The notes below the pieces were generated by a model that had not been told where the DNA came from, searched no databases, and saw only the letters and a list, made by a program, of their open reading frames with translations. A stretch of DNA of 64,000 nt from the NCBI GenBank assembly GCA_044355655.1, contig JBIKXS010000001.1, positions 124,001 to 188,000 on the forward strand, in the 5' to 3' direction. A program made the position numbers and the translations under genes. Source of the DNA: UBA3064 sp023258775. Its GTDB lineage: Bacteria; Pseudomonadota; Gammaproteobacteria; Burkholderiales; Burkholderiaceae_E. This document shows positions 37,398-45,615 of this stretch, one piece after another. Within the stretch, counting starts at the first letter, position 1; each line of letters begins with the position of its first letter.

Positions 37398-38204
37398 ATG
37401 CCAAGGATTCATCCAAGCGCCATCGTGAGTGAGAAGGCGCATCTCGACCACGATGTCGAGGTCGGGCCGTACAGCATTGTTGGCGACGAGGTTGTTATCG
37501 AATCGGGTTGCGTGGTGATGGCTCATGTCGTGATCGAAGGACCTTGCCGAATCGGTCGGGACAATCGCTTTCATCCTTTTTCGTCCATTGGAGGGGCGCC
37601 TCAGGACAAAAAGTATCGCGGTGAACCCAGCACGCTACTGATTGGTCATGGCAATGTTTTTCGTGAGGGAGTCACTGTCAACCGAGGAACGATCCAGGAT
37701 CAGGGACTCACGCAACTTGGCAATGAGAATTGGGTCATGGCCTATGTGCATATCGCACATGATTGTTTGATCGGCGACCACTGTGTGCTTGCCAATAGCG
37801 TGAATCTCGCAGGACATGTAAAGCTTGGTGACTACAGCGTGCTCGGTGGCTACACGGGTGTCCATCAGTACTGCCAAGTTGGTGCCCATGTCATGGCGGG
37901 TATTGCCTCGGTAATCGTTAAAGATGTGCCACCTTATTTGATGATTTCGGGTAATTCGGCTAAGCCCTTTGGGCTGAATCGAGAAGGATTAAAGCGCAGG
38001 GGATATAACGACTCGCGATTGAAGTCGATGCAAGATACCTACCGTATTTTATACCGTTCTGGTTTGCGTCTTGAAGAGGCGCTAGTAAAGCTTCACGATC
38101 AGCGCCGGCAACTGGAGCAATCCGGTTTGATCGATGAGGTCCATGATTTGACAATCAGCCTTAAGTTTCTTGAGGCAACCAGGCGGGGCATTATTAGGCC
38201 CTAG
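37398..38204 (+). CDS. lpxA: UDP-N-acetylglucosamine acyltransferase
   Basis: First lipid A step, O-acylation of UDP-GlcNAc. It is 268 residues with an N-terminal beta-helix (IHPSAIVSEKAHLDHDVEVG), the catalytic His segment YVHIAHDCLIGDHCVLAN, GGYTGVHQYCQVGAH, and the helical C-terminal domain with PFGLNREGLKRRGY. It starts 54 bp after fabZ and is followed by lpxB after 19 bp. Confidence 0.97.
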   Translation: MPRIHPSAIVSEKAHLDHDVEVGPYSIVGDEVVIESGCVVMAHVVIEGPCRIGRDNRFHPFSSIGGAPQDKKYRGEPSTLLIGHGNVFREGVTVNRGTIQDQGLTQLGNENWVMAYVHIAHDCLIGDHCVLANSVNLAGHVKLGDYSVLGGYTGVHQYCQVGAHVMAGIASVIVKDVPPYLMISGNSAKPFGLNREGLKRRGYNDSRLKSMQDTYRILYRSGLRLEEALVKLHDQRRQLEQSGLIDEVHDLTISLKFLEATRRGIIRP

Positions 38205-38223
38205 TGAGCCTAGCAAGAAGAGC

Positions 38224-39420
38224 ATGATTAATGAAGCGGCGATAAGGCTTGCACTGGTTGCCGGAGAATCATCGGGCGATCAAATCGCTGCTGCCGTGGT
38301 TAAAAAGCTCTTCCAAACGCAACATACATTAGCGATCCGCGGTGTTGGTGGCCCAGCCCTGGCTGCTGCAGGTATGCAATGTGATGTTGATATTGATGCA
38401 CTGTCAGTGCGCGGTTATGTTGAGGTCATCAGACATCTGCCTCGACTTTTGCGCTTGCGCAAAAACCTTATTCAGGGTTTTGTTCGCTGGCAAGCTAATG
38501 CGTTTTTAGGTGTGGATGCTCCTGACTTTAATTTGGAGATAGCTGCAACGCTTAAAGCTAAGGGTATGCCTTGCTTTCACCTTGTTGGCCCCTCGATTTG
38601 GGCCTGGCGACCCGAGCGGAAGTGGAAGATTGCACAATCGCTCGACCATTTGCTATTGCTTTTCCCTTTTGAACAGGTGCTTTATCGCGAGACTGGTTTA
38701 GCGACCACCTATGTGGGCCATCCAATGGCTGATCAGATAAGCTTCAATCCAGATCGACTGTTGGCGCGGCAAGAGCTTGGTTTTTATCACGATCCTCACT
38801 TGTACCGCCTCGCAGCCGAATCTGAGTCAAGTCGCTGGTTCTGTTTGTTGCCTGGATCAAGAAACGACGAGATTTCGCACCATGCCGCCTTGATGCTTGA
38901 TGTCGCCCAGGCGCTTGCGCTTAAATATCCTAAAGCGATTTTTCTGATGCCGGCGGCCAGTGCAGCCATCTATGCCCAACTTCAGACAATCATGAGTCGA
39001 CAGGTTCGTGTCGCAAGTCAACGCATCATTTTGTACCGGGGCAAGGCCCGAGCGTGCATCGCAGCAAGTGACCAGGTCTTGGCCGCTAGTGGTACCGTAT
39101 GTCTTGAGGCGGCGCTGATTGGGCGGCCGATGGTCATTATTTATCGGATGCCAGCACTGAGTTATCGCTGGATGCGTCGCCAGCAGCGACAAGCTTGGGT
39201 CGGTTTGCCAAACATCCTGGCACAGAAATTCCTGGTCCCTGAATTGATTCAGTCGCAGGCAACAAACCAGGCGATCGTCAGGGCGCTGGAATGGCAGTGG
39301 CACGATCAACCTGCGCGTGAAGCGCTTATGGCAAGTTATTTGACAATTTATGAATCGCTGCGCTGCGATTGCGCAAGCCGATGTGCTGCGGTACTGCAGT
39401 CAGTTTTCTTATCCCGATGA
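38224..39420 (+). CDS. lpxB: Lipid-A-disaccharide synthase
   Basis: Family 19 glycosyltransferase joining two acylated glucosamines into the lipid A disaccharide. It is 398 residues with LALVAGESSGDQIAAAVV, HLVGPSIWAWRPERKWKIA, CLLPGSRNDEI and VLAASGTVCLEAALIGRPMV. ATG 38224 is chosen; codons upstream lie in the lpxA tail. Its stop overlaps the rnhB ATG (ATGA). Confidence 0.97.
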   Translation: MINEAAIRLALVAGESSGDQIAAAVVKKLFQTQHTLAIRGVGGPALAAAGMQCDVDIDALSVRGYVEVIRHLPRLLRLRKNLIQGFVRWQANAFLGVDAPDFNLEIAATLKAKGMPCFHLVGPSIWAWRPERKWKIAQSLDHLLLLFPFEQVLYRETGLATTYVGHPMADQISFNPDRLLARQELGFYHDPHLYRLAAESESSRWFCLLPGSRNDEISHHAALMLDVAQALALKYPKAIFLMPAASAAIYAQLQTIMSRQVRVASQRIILYRGKARACIAASDQVLAASGTVCLEAALIGRPMVIIYRMPALSYRWMRRQQRQAWVGLPNILAQKFLVPELIQSQATNQAIVRALEWQWHDQPAREALMASYLTIYESLRCDCASRCAAVLQSVFLSR

Positions 39421-39986
39421 CAAGTTATTCTGCTGGTGTTGACGAGGCCGGTCGTGGGCCTCTCGCGGGGCCCGTATTTGCTGCTGCTGTACTACTCGAC
39501 CCAGAGCAACCCATCGATGGTTTGAGGGATTCGAAAAAACTCTCTGAGATGAAGCGTAAGCGTCTTCGCGATATGATCATCATGAAGGCCATCGGCTATG
39601 GGATCGCGAGTGCGAGCGTGGCAGAAATTGATGAACTAAATATCTTGCAGGCGAGTTTGCATGCAATGCGGCGCGCAGCACGGGCACTTGAAGATCAAAT
39701 TGGCGATAAAGTTTCGGCCCTCTGCTATTGGGTCGATGGTAATCAGGATCCAACATTTAATCGTCCAACGCGTTGTCTAGTCGGTGGCGACAATTTGGTG
39801 CCCGCGATTGCTGCAGCCTCAATTCTGGCAAAGACGAGCCGAGATGAGTGGATGATTGAAGCTGCCTTGCGGTTTCCCGGCTATGACTTTGAACGACATA
39901 AGGGCTACCCAACGCTTAAGCATCGTCAGGCAATCGCATTGCGGGGGCCCTGTGACATTCATCGACGCTCATTCTCATGGAAGTAA
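39417..39986 (+). CDS. rnhB: Ribonuclease HII
   Basis: Removes ribonucleotides from DNA and RNA-DNA hybrids. It is 189 residues with the Asp-Glu active-site motif AGVDEAGRGPLAGPVFAAAV, LRDSKKLSEMKRKRL, CYWVDGN and the C-terminal AAASILAKTSRDEWM with YDFERHKGYPT. The start ATG at 39417 overlaps the lpxB stop; its end overlaps the next methyltransferase gene by 10 bp. Confidence 0.97.
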   Translation: MTSYSAGVDEAGRGPLAGPVFAAAVLLDPEQPIDGLRDSKKLSEMKRKRLRDMIIMKAIGYGIASASVAEIDELNILQASLHAMRRAARALEDQIGDKVSALCYWVDGNQDPTFNRPTRCLVGGDNLVPAIAAASILAKTSRDEWMIEAALRFPGYDFERHKGYPTLKHRQAIALRGPCDIHRRSFSWK

Positions 39987-40843
39987 TCCGCTCGCGCAGC
40001 AATGATTTGATTAAGTCTTGTCGCAGGCTTGCGGACGATGCTGAGAGGCGTAGGGCCCAGGGTCAATGCTTGCTGCTCGGCGAGCGCTTAATCCAGGACT
40101 GGCTAGGGCAGGGTGCCAGACTTGATGCTGTTTTGATCCCTGAACGGTGGTACAGCAGACGCGATTCCGTGTCTGTTGTCTCAAGATGGCAGAAGATCTC
40201 GCAGTCACGGAAGTCAGCCGACCACCAAGCGGCGTGGTTTTTGCTGGAAGGCAGTCTTGCCGAAGGCTTACCGGGTTTAGGTGCCGATGGGGCACCAGTT
40301 GCTATCGCACCCTTTGTCGAACGGCAAAGCTTAGATAGCTTGCCCCAAGGTGTCGATATGCTTTATTTCGATGGGATTCAGGATCCAGGAAATCTTGGCA
40401 CCGTGATGCGCACAGCGGCCGCTTTCGGTGTAAGAGCGTGTATTCCGGGACCAGGCTGCGCAGACCTTTGGTCGCCAAAAACACTAAGGGCGGCGATGGG
40501 CGCTCATCAACGGCTTGATCTCTTTGCGAACCATGCATTCGAAGCGCTTGCGGGCAGGGTGAAGGGACCAATTCGTGCTGCCGACGCTGGGGGCCAGCCT
40601 GCTCACGAGTGTGACTTACGAAGCCCAGGCTTATGGGTGCTTGGCGCTGAAGGACGTGGCCTTTCGCCCAACATCAGAAACTATCCTGGCGTTTCCCTCC
40701 AAGCGATTCCGATGCAAGGTCAGACGGAATCCTTCAATGCCGCGGTCGCGCAAAGTCTACTGCTCTACGAACAATACCGTCAACGCCAGGCGCTAGCGAT
40801 CCCCAAGCTGCTGAAGAATCGTGGTAGCGATTTCCTCGATTGA
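39977..40843 (+). CDS. TrmH/SpoU-family (SPOUT) RNA 2'-O-methyltransferase
   Basis: Trefoil-knot methyltransferase, 288 residues, probably acting on rRNA or tRNA ribose. All three SPOUT motifs are present: YFDGIQDPGNLGTVMRTAAA (motif 1, with the catalytic Arg), LWVLGAEGRGLSP (motif 2) and AIPMQGQTESFNAAVAQSLL (motif 3). The N-terminal substrate-binding domain starts EVIRSRSNDLIKSCRRLADD. The exact target cannot be told from sequence; RlmB-like and TsnR-like enzymes look alike. It overlaps rnhB by 10 bp, and its 3' end overlaps the convergent ppsR by 51 bp. Confidence 0.9.
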   Translation: MEVIRSRSNDLIKSCRRLADDAERRRAQGQCLLLGERLIQDWLGQGARLDAVLIPERWYSRRDSVSVVSRWQKISQSRKSADHQAAWFLLEGSLAEGLPGLGADGAPVAIAPFVERQSLDSLPQGVDMLYFDGIQDPGNLGTVMRTAAAFGVRACIPGPGCADLWSPKTLRAAMGAHQRLDLFANHAFEALAGRVKGPIRAADAGGQPAHECDLRSPGLWVLGAEGRGLSPNIRNYPGVSLQAIPMQGQTESFNAAVAQSLLLYEQYRQRQALAIPKLLKNRGSDFLD

Positions 40844-41635
40844 CTTAGAGGTGGAAGACAACCAACGGATACCTTCACGACGCATCATGTGCTCAGCTTC
40901 TGCAACCTCATGTCGACAATTATTGAGTGAAGCATATTGGCTTCCCGGGCGGCGCTCATTTCTCACCTGACTCAAACGCTCAGGGGTAATCGATAGGCCA
41001 AAAAGCTTGCTCCGGTACGCAAGAAGGGCTGGTGGCAGCTTTTTTCGCTCAAAATCTTCAGGAATTAGTGGGTAGTTAGCTGCTTTTAGCCCATGTTGCA
41101 TCGCGAGATAAAGGCTGGTTGGCGTCTTGCCTGAGCGTGAAACACCAACCAAGATAACGTCAGCATCGTTGAGGTTGGCAGCGGACTGACCATCGTCATG
41201 AGCAAGGGAAAAGTTGATGGCCTCGATACGATTCTTGTATTGCTGACTGTCAGCAACATTATGCAAGCGCCCAATCGTGTGCGTTGATTTCATCCCAAGC
41301 TCTTGCTCAAGAGGTTCAACGAAACTCGCAAAGAGGTTGATAACAAAGGCGTTTGCCTCGCGCATTACCGAAGCAATTTCCGGATTCACAAGGGTCGAGA
41401 ACACCAAGGGACGACAGGGCTCTGCGGCGCTACACCGATTGATCTTTTCAAGCGCTTCATGAGCCTTGACCATACTGTCAATAAAGGGGAGGCGAATCTC
41501 GCGAATGGCAAGCTTTTCAAACTGCGCAAGAAGCGAATGTCCAAAGCCTTCTGCGGTGATCCCTGTGCCATCTGACACATAGAAGACGGTGCGTTGTTTG
41601 GTCTTGTCATGCGGAGGATTGTTAGATTCGGTCAT
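40793..41635 (-). CDS. ppsR: PEP synthase regulatory protein (bifunctional kinase/pyrophosphorylase)
   Basis: DUF299-family protein that switches phosphoenolpyruvate synthase off by ADP-dependent phosphorylation of an active-site threonine and on again by Pi-dependent dephosphorylation. It is 280 residues with VFYVSDGTGITAEGFGHSLL at the N terminus and the P-loop GVSRSGKTPTSLYLA. It is divergent from ppsA, its expected target, with a 114-bp gap. This arrangement and the family make the role clear. The last 51 bp overlap the SPOUT gene on the other strand. Confidence 0.95.
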   Translation of the reverse strand: MTESNNPPHDKTKQRTVFYVSDGTGITAEGFGHSLLAQFEKLAIREIRLPFIDSMVKAHEALEKINRCSAAEPCRPLVFSTLVNPEIASVMREANAFVINLFASFVEPLEQELGMKSTHTIGRLHNVADSQQYKNRIEAINFSLAHDDGQSAANLNDADVILVGVSRSGKTPTSLYLAMQHGLKAANYPLIPEDFERKKLPPALLAYRSKLFGLSITPERLSQVRNERRPGSQYASLNNCRHEVAEAEHMMRREGIRWLSSTSKSIEEIATTILQQLGDR

Positions 41636-41749
41636 CGAATTGTCTTGTTCTGCGAGGGCTACGGGTAGAATTTACCCTATCGGATCCACCATGATGAGCC
41701 AGACTGCTCAAGGTCCCCATGCTTTTTCAACTTGTGTTTAGGAAAATCG

Positions 41750-44152
41750 ATGAACCAACCCCTGAGCGAACGCCTTGTCGTTCCCTTCGAGGCATTACGC
41801 ATGACCGATGTTGAATCGGTCGGCGGAAAGAATGCATCACTTGGCGAAATGATTAGCCAGTTGGCCGATGCCGGGGTTCGCGTCCCCGGTGGTTTTGCAA
41901 CCACAGCGCATGCCTTTCGCAGCTTCTTGCACTTCAATCAGCTCACAGGTCGGATCGCTGAGCGACTTAATGGACTCAATGTTGAAGACGTTAAGGCTCT
42001 AACCAAGTGTGGCGAGGAGATTCGCCATTGGATTGAATCAGCACCATTACAAGCTGAGCTCGAACTTGCCATTCGCGAGGCTTATCAAGCCTTGGTGGGC
42101 GATTCCACGACCGGCATTTCGGTAGCGGTGCGTTCCTCGGCAACCGCTGAAGATCTTCCAGATGCCTCGTTTGCAGGCCAGCAAGAGAGTTTTCTCAACG
42201 TGCTTGGCATTGACGAGGTCTTGCTCAAGGTGAGGCAGGTTTTTGCTTCTTTATATAACGATCGTGCGATTGCCTATCGGGTTCACCAAGGTTTTGAGCA
42301 CGTCGATGTCGCCTTATCGGCAGGTGTACAGCGCATGGTCCGTAGCGATGAGGGTTCATCAGGCGTGATGTTCACCATGGATACCGAGTCAGGTTTTGAT
42401 CAGGTCGTGTTTATTACGAGTGCTTATGGCCTGGGTGAAACCGTGGTGCAGGGTGCGGTTAATCCCGATGAGTTTTATGTCCACAAGCCCATGCTGAGGC
42501 AGGGTAAACAGGCTATCGTTCGCAGGCAACTCGGGTCGAAGCTGATCCGCATGGCCTTTGCCACAGCGTCCCAGGTCGGCGAGGCTGCTGTCAAAACTTT
42601 GGAGACGGAGGCAGAAAAACGACATCGCTTTTCGCTTCGTGATGAACAAGTCATGGAACTTGCCCGATATGCCTTAATTATCGAAGATCACTACCAGCGC
42701 CCGATGGACATTGAGTGGGGCCTTGATGGCCTAGATGGCAAGCTCTATATCTTGCAGGCAAGGCCCGAAACCGTGAAATCGCGACAGCAGGGCAAGCAAA
42801 CCCGTTATCAACTCAAATCAACCTCAGAGATTCTTGCGAGTGGTCGAGCGATTGGTCAAAAGGTTGGCGCAGGTATGGTGCGGATTGTTCGCGATGCCTC
42901 CGAAATGGATCGAATCGGGGCAGGCGAGGTATTGGTGACTGATATGACAGATCCCAATTGGGAGCCGATCATGAAACGCGCCGCAGCAATTGTTACGAAT
43001 CGAGGTGGACGCACATGTCATGCCGCGATTATTGCGCGCGAGCTCGGGATTCCAGCCGTTGTGGGCTGTGGTAACGCCACCGAGCAACTGAGCGACGGTG
43101 CGCTGGTTACAGTCTCATGTGCTCAAGGCGACACGGGCTTCATCTATGACGGACTGCTTGAGACTGAAATCACCGAGCTTGATTCGGGAGAGTTGCCGCC
43201 GATTCCAACCAAGTTGATGATGAATGTCGGTAATCCGCAGCTTGCTTTTGATTTCGCTCAGCTGCCTAACGAAGGCGTGGGTTTAGCGCGGCTTGAATTT
43301 ATTATTAATAACGATATAGGTATTCATCCCAAAGCCATTCTTGATTATCCTCACGTTGATACCGCACTGAAGTCAGCCGTTGAAAGCGTGGCCCGAGGCT
43401 ATGCATCACCCCGAGATTTTTATGTTGCAAGACTTGCTGAGGGTGTTGCAACCATTGCAGCCGCCTTTTGGCCAAAGACGGTGATCGTTCGGCTTTCTGA
43501 TTTTAAGAGTAATGAATATCGCAAGCTCATCGGTGGATCTCGCTATGAGCCTGAGGAAGAAAATCCGATGCTCGGCTTTAGAGGTGCGAGTCGATATCTT
43601 TCTGCTGATTTCCGCGAGCCTTTTGCGCTGGAATGCGAGGCCATGCGCGTGGTTCGTCAAAATATGGGTCTTAGCAATGTTGAGTTGATGGTTCCATTTG
43701 TGAGAACCGTTGATGAGGCGCAACAAGTAGTTGCCTTATTGAGCGAACACGGCCTTTCACGAGGTAGTGGTGCTGCCGACGATGGTAGCGGTGCATTAAG
43801 AATCATTATGATGTGCGAGCTGCCATCCAACGCGCTGCTCGCAGATGCGTTTTTGGAACACTTCGATGGCTTTTCCATAGGATCCAATGATTTAACCCAA
43901 CTAACGCTCGGCCTGGATCGAGATTCAGGGCTTGTCGCCTCCGCCTTTGATGAGCGCGACCCAGCAGTACGCGTCTTGTTGTCGCAGGCAATTCAAGCCT
44001 GCCGAAGGCAGGGTAAATACGTAGGTATCTGTGGACAGGGGCCTTCTGATCACCCTGACCTTGCGCAGTGGCTTGTGAAAGAAGGTATTCAGTCAATTTC
44101 TTTAAACCCGGATACGGTTATCGACACTTGGCATTTGCTCGCTAAGACCTAG
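41750..44152 (+). CDS. ppsA: Phosphoenolpyruvate synthase
   Basis: Converts pyruvate and ATP to PEP, AMP and phosphate for gluconeogenesis. It is 800 residues with the N-terminal ATP-grasp domain (SVGGKNASLGEMI; AVRSSATAEDLPDASFAGQQ), the swivelling phospho-His domain NRGGRTCHAAIIARELGIPA and the C-terminal PEP-binding TIM barrel (ending FSIGSNDLTQLTLGLDRDSG and VGICGQGPSDHPD). The Thr next to the phospho-His (RTCH) is the site controlled by PpsR in this family. ATG 41750 has AGGA six bases upstream; an in-frame TTG at 41732 is less likely. Confidence 0.97.
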   Translation: MNQPLSERLVVPFEALRMTDVESVGGKNASLGEMISQLADAGVRVPGGFATTAHAFRSFLHFNQLTGRIAERLNGLNVEDVKALTKCGEEIRHWIESAPLQAELELAIREAYQALVGDSTTGISVAVRSSATAEDLPDASFAGQQESFLNVLGIDEVLLKVRQVFASLYNDRAIAYRVHQGFEHVDVALSAGVQRMVRSDEGSSGVMFTMDTESGFDQVVFITSAYGLGETVVQGAVNPDEFYVHKPMLRQGKQAIVRRQLGSKLIRMAFATASQVGEAAVKTLETEAEKRHRFSLRDEQVMELARYALIIEDHYQRPMDIEWGLDGLDGKLYILQARPETVKSRQQGKQTRYQLKSTSEILASGRAIGQKVGAGMVRIVRDASEMDRIGAGEVLVTDMTDPNWEPIMKRAAAIVTNRGGRTCHAAIIARELGIPAVVGCGNATEQLSDGALVTVSCAQGDTGFIYDGLLETEITELDSGELPPIPTKLMMNVGNPQLAFDFAQLPNEGVGLARLEFIINNDIGIHPKAILDYPHVDTALKSAVESVARGYASPRDFYVARLAEGVATIAAAFWPKTVIVRLSDFKSNEYRKLIGGSRYEPEEENPMLGFRGASRYLSADFREPFALECEAMRVVRQNMGLSNVELMVPFVRTVDEAQQVVALLSEHGLSRGSGAADDGSGALRIIMMCELPSNALLADAFLEHFDGFSIGSNDLTQLTLGLDRDSGLVASAFDERDPAVRVLLSQAIQACRRQGKYVGICGQGPSDHPDLAQWLVKEGIQSISLNPDTVIDTWHLLAKT

Positions 44153-44223
44153 GCGAGGGTTTTTGGGCTGCCCGAGGGCCTGTACCTACACAGCAGTGAG
44201 TGCGGGACCAACGCGAATCGGTC

Positions 44224-44679
44224 TCATCGAGACCGAATATTGGTCTTCATGATTCGTTGTCTTTCGCGTTGCCAATCACGATCTTTGGCTGCTTCACGCT
44301 TGTCGTGTTGTTTCTTGCCTTTGGCCAAACCGATTTCAAGCTTGATACGATGCTTGTTGTAGTGAAAGTTAAGCGGTATGAGGGTGTAACCAGCACGTTC
44401 TACTTTGCCGATCAGTTTGCGGATTTCAGCGGCATGGAGGAGAAGTTTCCGAGTGCGCACCGGATCTGGCTGAACATGCGTGGAGGCTTGTGGTAGTGCC
44501 GTGACATGCGCGCCGATCAGGTAAAGTTCGGCGGCCCTAATAAGGACGTAACCCTCTTTGATTTGAGCCCGACCTGCACGAATTGCCTTGACTTCCCAAC
44601 CTTCAAGCACAATGCCCGCTTCGTAACGTTCTTCAATCAGGTAGTCGTGAAATGCTTTTTTATTCTGGACGATCGTCAT
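44224..44679 (-). CDS. smpB: SsrA-binding protein
   Basis: Partner of tmRNA in rescuing stalled ribosomes. It is 151 residues from ATG 44679 (MTIVQNKKAFHDYLIEERYE), the typical SmpB start. A second ATG at 44706 adds nine residues without similarity. Seen: GIVLEGWEVKAIRAGRAQIK, LYLIGAHVTAL, DPVRTRKLLLHAAEI and the basic C-terminal tail KGKKQHDKREAAKDRDWQRE. Divergent from ratA. No tmRNA gene was recognised in the window. Confidence 0.96.
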   Translation of the reverse strand: MTIVQNKKAFHDYLIEERYEAGIVLEGWEVKAIRAGRAQIKEGYVLIRAAELYLIGAHVTALPQASTHVQPDPVRTRKLLLHAAEIRKLIGKVERAGYTLIPLNFHYNKHRIKLEIGLAKGKKQHDKREAAKDRDWQRERQRIMKTNIRSR

Positions 44680-44722
44680 GCATGTTTGCTTCGTTGAATT
44701 ACGCATCTTAAGCTAAGACCTT

Positions 44723-45223
44723 ATGCCTTGCATCGAACGACAAGCGCTCGTGCCTTATTCGCCCCAAGCAATGTTTGATTTGGTGGCTAACGTTGAGCGC
44801 TACCCACAATTTTTACCTTGGTGCGCCTCCAGTCGCGTGCTTGTACAACGCGACGATGGCATTGATGCAAGCTTGCAGGTTCGGTTTAAGGGCATACAAC
44901 AGCAGTTTTCAACGCGTAATTATCATCAGGCGCCAAGCCATATAAGCATGCAACTGCTTGATGGGCCTTTTGAACGACTCGAGGGTGCATGGCATTTTGA
45001 CGCACTCGGCACGGCTGCTGGCAGTGGCCTGGACGATCGATATGCAAAAAGCGACAGTGAGGTCGTGCTTGAAGGAACGAAAGTTAAGCTTCGCTTGAAT
45101 TATCAGATGAAGTCCGGCTTGCTCGCCAAGCTTTTTTCACCAGCATTTGACATGATCGCGGCACAGATGATGGATGCATTTCTTACAAGGGCTGATCAGT
45201 GTTTCGGGAAATTGAGTAAGTGA
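44723..45223 (+). CDS. ratA: RatA/COQ10-type START-domain protein
   Basis: Polyketide-cyclase/START fold protein of 166 residues, matching the RatA (ribosome association toxin) and coenzyme Q-binding COQ10 group. Typical start: RQALVPYSPQAMFDLVANVERYPQFLPWC in outline, ending MKSGLLAKLFSPAFDMIAAQ with DAFLTRADQ. Gene order smpB-ratA-rnfH is conserved in proteobacteria. About 20 extra residues (AAGSGLDDRYAKSDSEVV region) are inserted compared with common members. Whether it is an antiribosomal toxin or a quinone chaperone is not decided by sequence. Confidence 0.88.
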   Translation: MPCIERQALVPYSPQAMFDLVANVERYPQFLPWCASSRVLVQRDDGIDASLQVRFKGIQQQFSTRNYHQAPSHISMQLLDGPFERLEGAWHFDALGTAAGSGLDDRYAKSDSEVVLEGTKVKLRLNYQMKSGLLAKLFSPAFDMIAAQMMDAFLTRADQCFGKLSK

Positions 45224-45258
45224 TGACGCTCGAAGTAAGTGATGACTCTAGAAGGAAG
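45221..45258 (+). repeat. 19-bp tandem duplication at the ratA-rnfH junction
   Basis: TGATGACGCTCGAAGTAAG (45221-45239) is followed directly by TGATGACTCTAGAAGGAAG (45240-45258), 16 of 19 bases identical. The first copy holds the ratA stop and a possible start that reaches a stop after 12 codons. The second copy holds the usable rnfH start. It looks like an old duplication of the stop/start overlap. Confidence 0.85.
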
Positions 45259-45577
45259 TGAAGACGGTCGTGAACTGCGCGTTTTCTGGCTCGATCCCGC
45301 CAGCGAGAGCGGCTATCGGAGCATTAGCCTTTCATGGACCGATGGGATGCTTGTTTCTGACTTAAAAGACGCTTTAACACTTGCCGGAAATCTAACTTGC
45401 TTTCCTTCACATTTGATCGATGACGCATCAGCCTACGTACGGTGGGGTCAGCGGCTCAGATGGACTACACCGCTTCGAGCGGGCGATGAAATCGCTGTGC
45501 TTGAAAGGATCTCTGCTGATGCCAAGGCGCGACGCCATGCAAAAGTCGAACGCCAGCGAGCTAAGTCCGCAAAGTGA
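45242..45577 (+). CDS. rnfH: RnfH family ubiquitin-fold protein
   Basis: Small beta-grasp protein, 111 residues, of the RnfH (YfjF) family found next to ratA; function poorly known. Seen: RELRVFWLDPASESGYRSIS, CFPSHLIDDASAYVRWGQRL and TPLRAGDEIAVLERISADAK, then a basic tail. ATG 45242 is preferred; the preceding GTG at 45239 is in frame too. It ends 38 bp before guaB. Confidence 0.88.
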   Translation: MTLEGSEDGRELRVFWLDPASESGYRSISLSWTDGMLVSDLKDALTLAGNLTCFPSHLIDDASAYVRWGQRLRWTTPLRAGDEIAVLERISADAKARRHAKVERQRAKSAK

Positions 45578-45586
45578 AGACTAGCC

Positions 45587-45592
45587 TATAAT
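45587..45592 (+). promoter_or_regulatory. Possible -10 element upstream of guaB
   Basis: A perfect TATAAT lies 23 bp before the guaB ATG, but no good -35 hexamer is found at normal spacing (45564-45569 reads AGTCCG). If used, the guaB mRNA would have a very short leader. Confidence 0.35.
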
Positions 45593-45615
45593 GCCGCTTT
45601 GCGCAGAGGGTTGCC

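Noticed and set aside
41640..41677. Promoter and dyad GGGTAGAATTTACCC between ppsR and ppsA
   Set aside because: The -10-like TAGAAT has no -35 at acceptable spacing (15 or 20 bp only), and the dyad is imperfect; not strong enough to list.
44219..44235. CGGTCTC/GAGACCG hairpin at the end of smpB as a terminator
   Set aside because: The stem is perfect (7 bp, 3-nt loop) but overlaps the last codons of smpB and has no T run on either strand.
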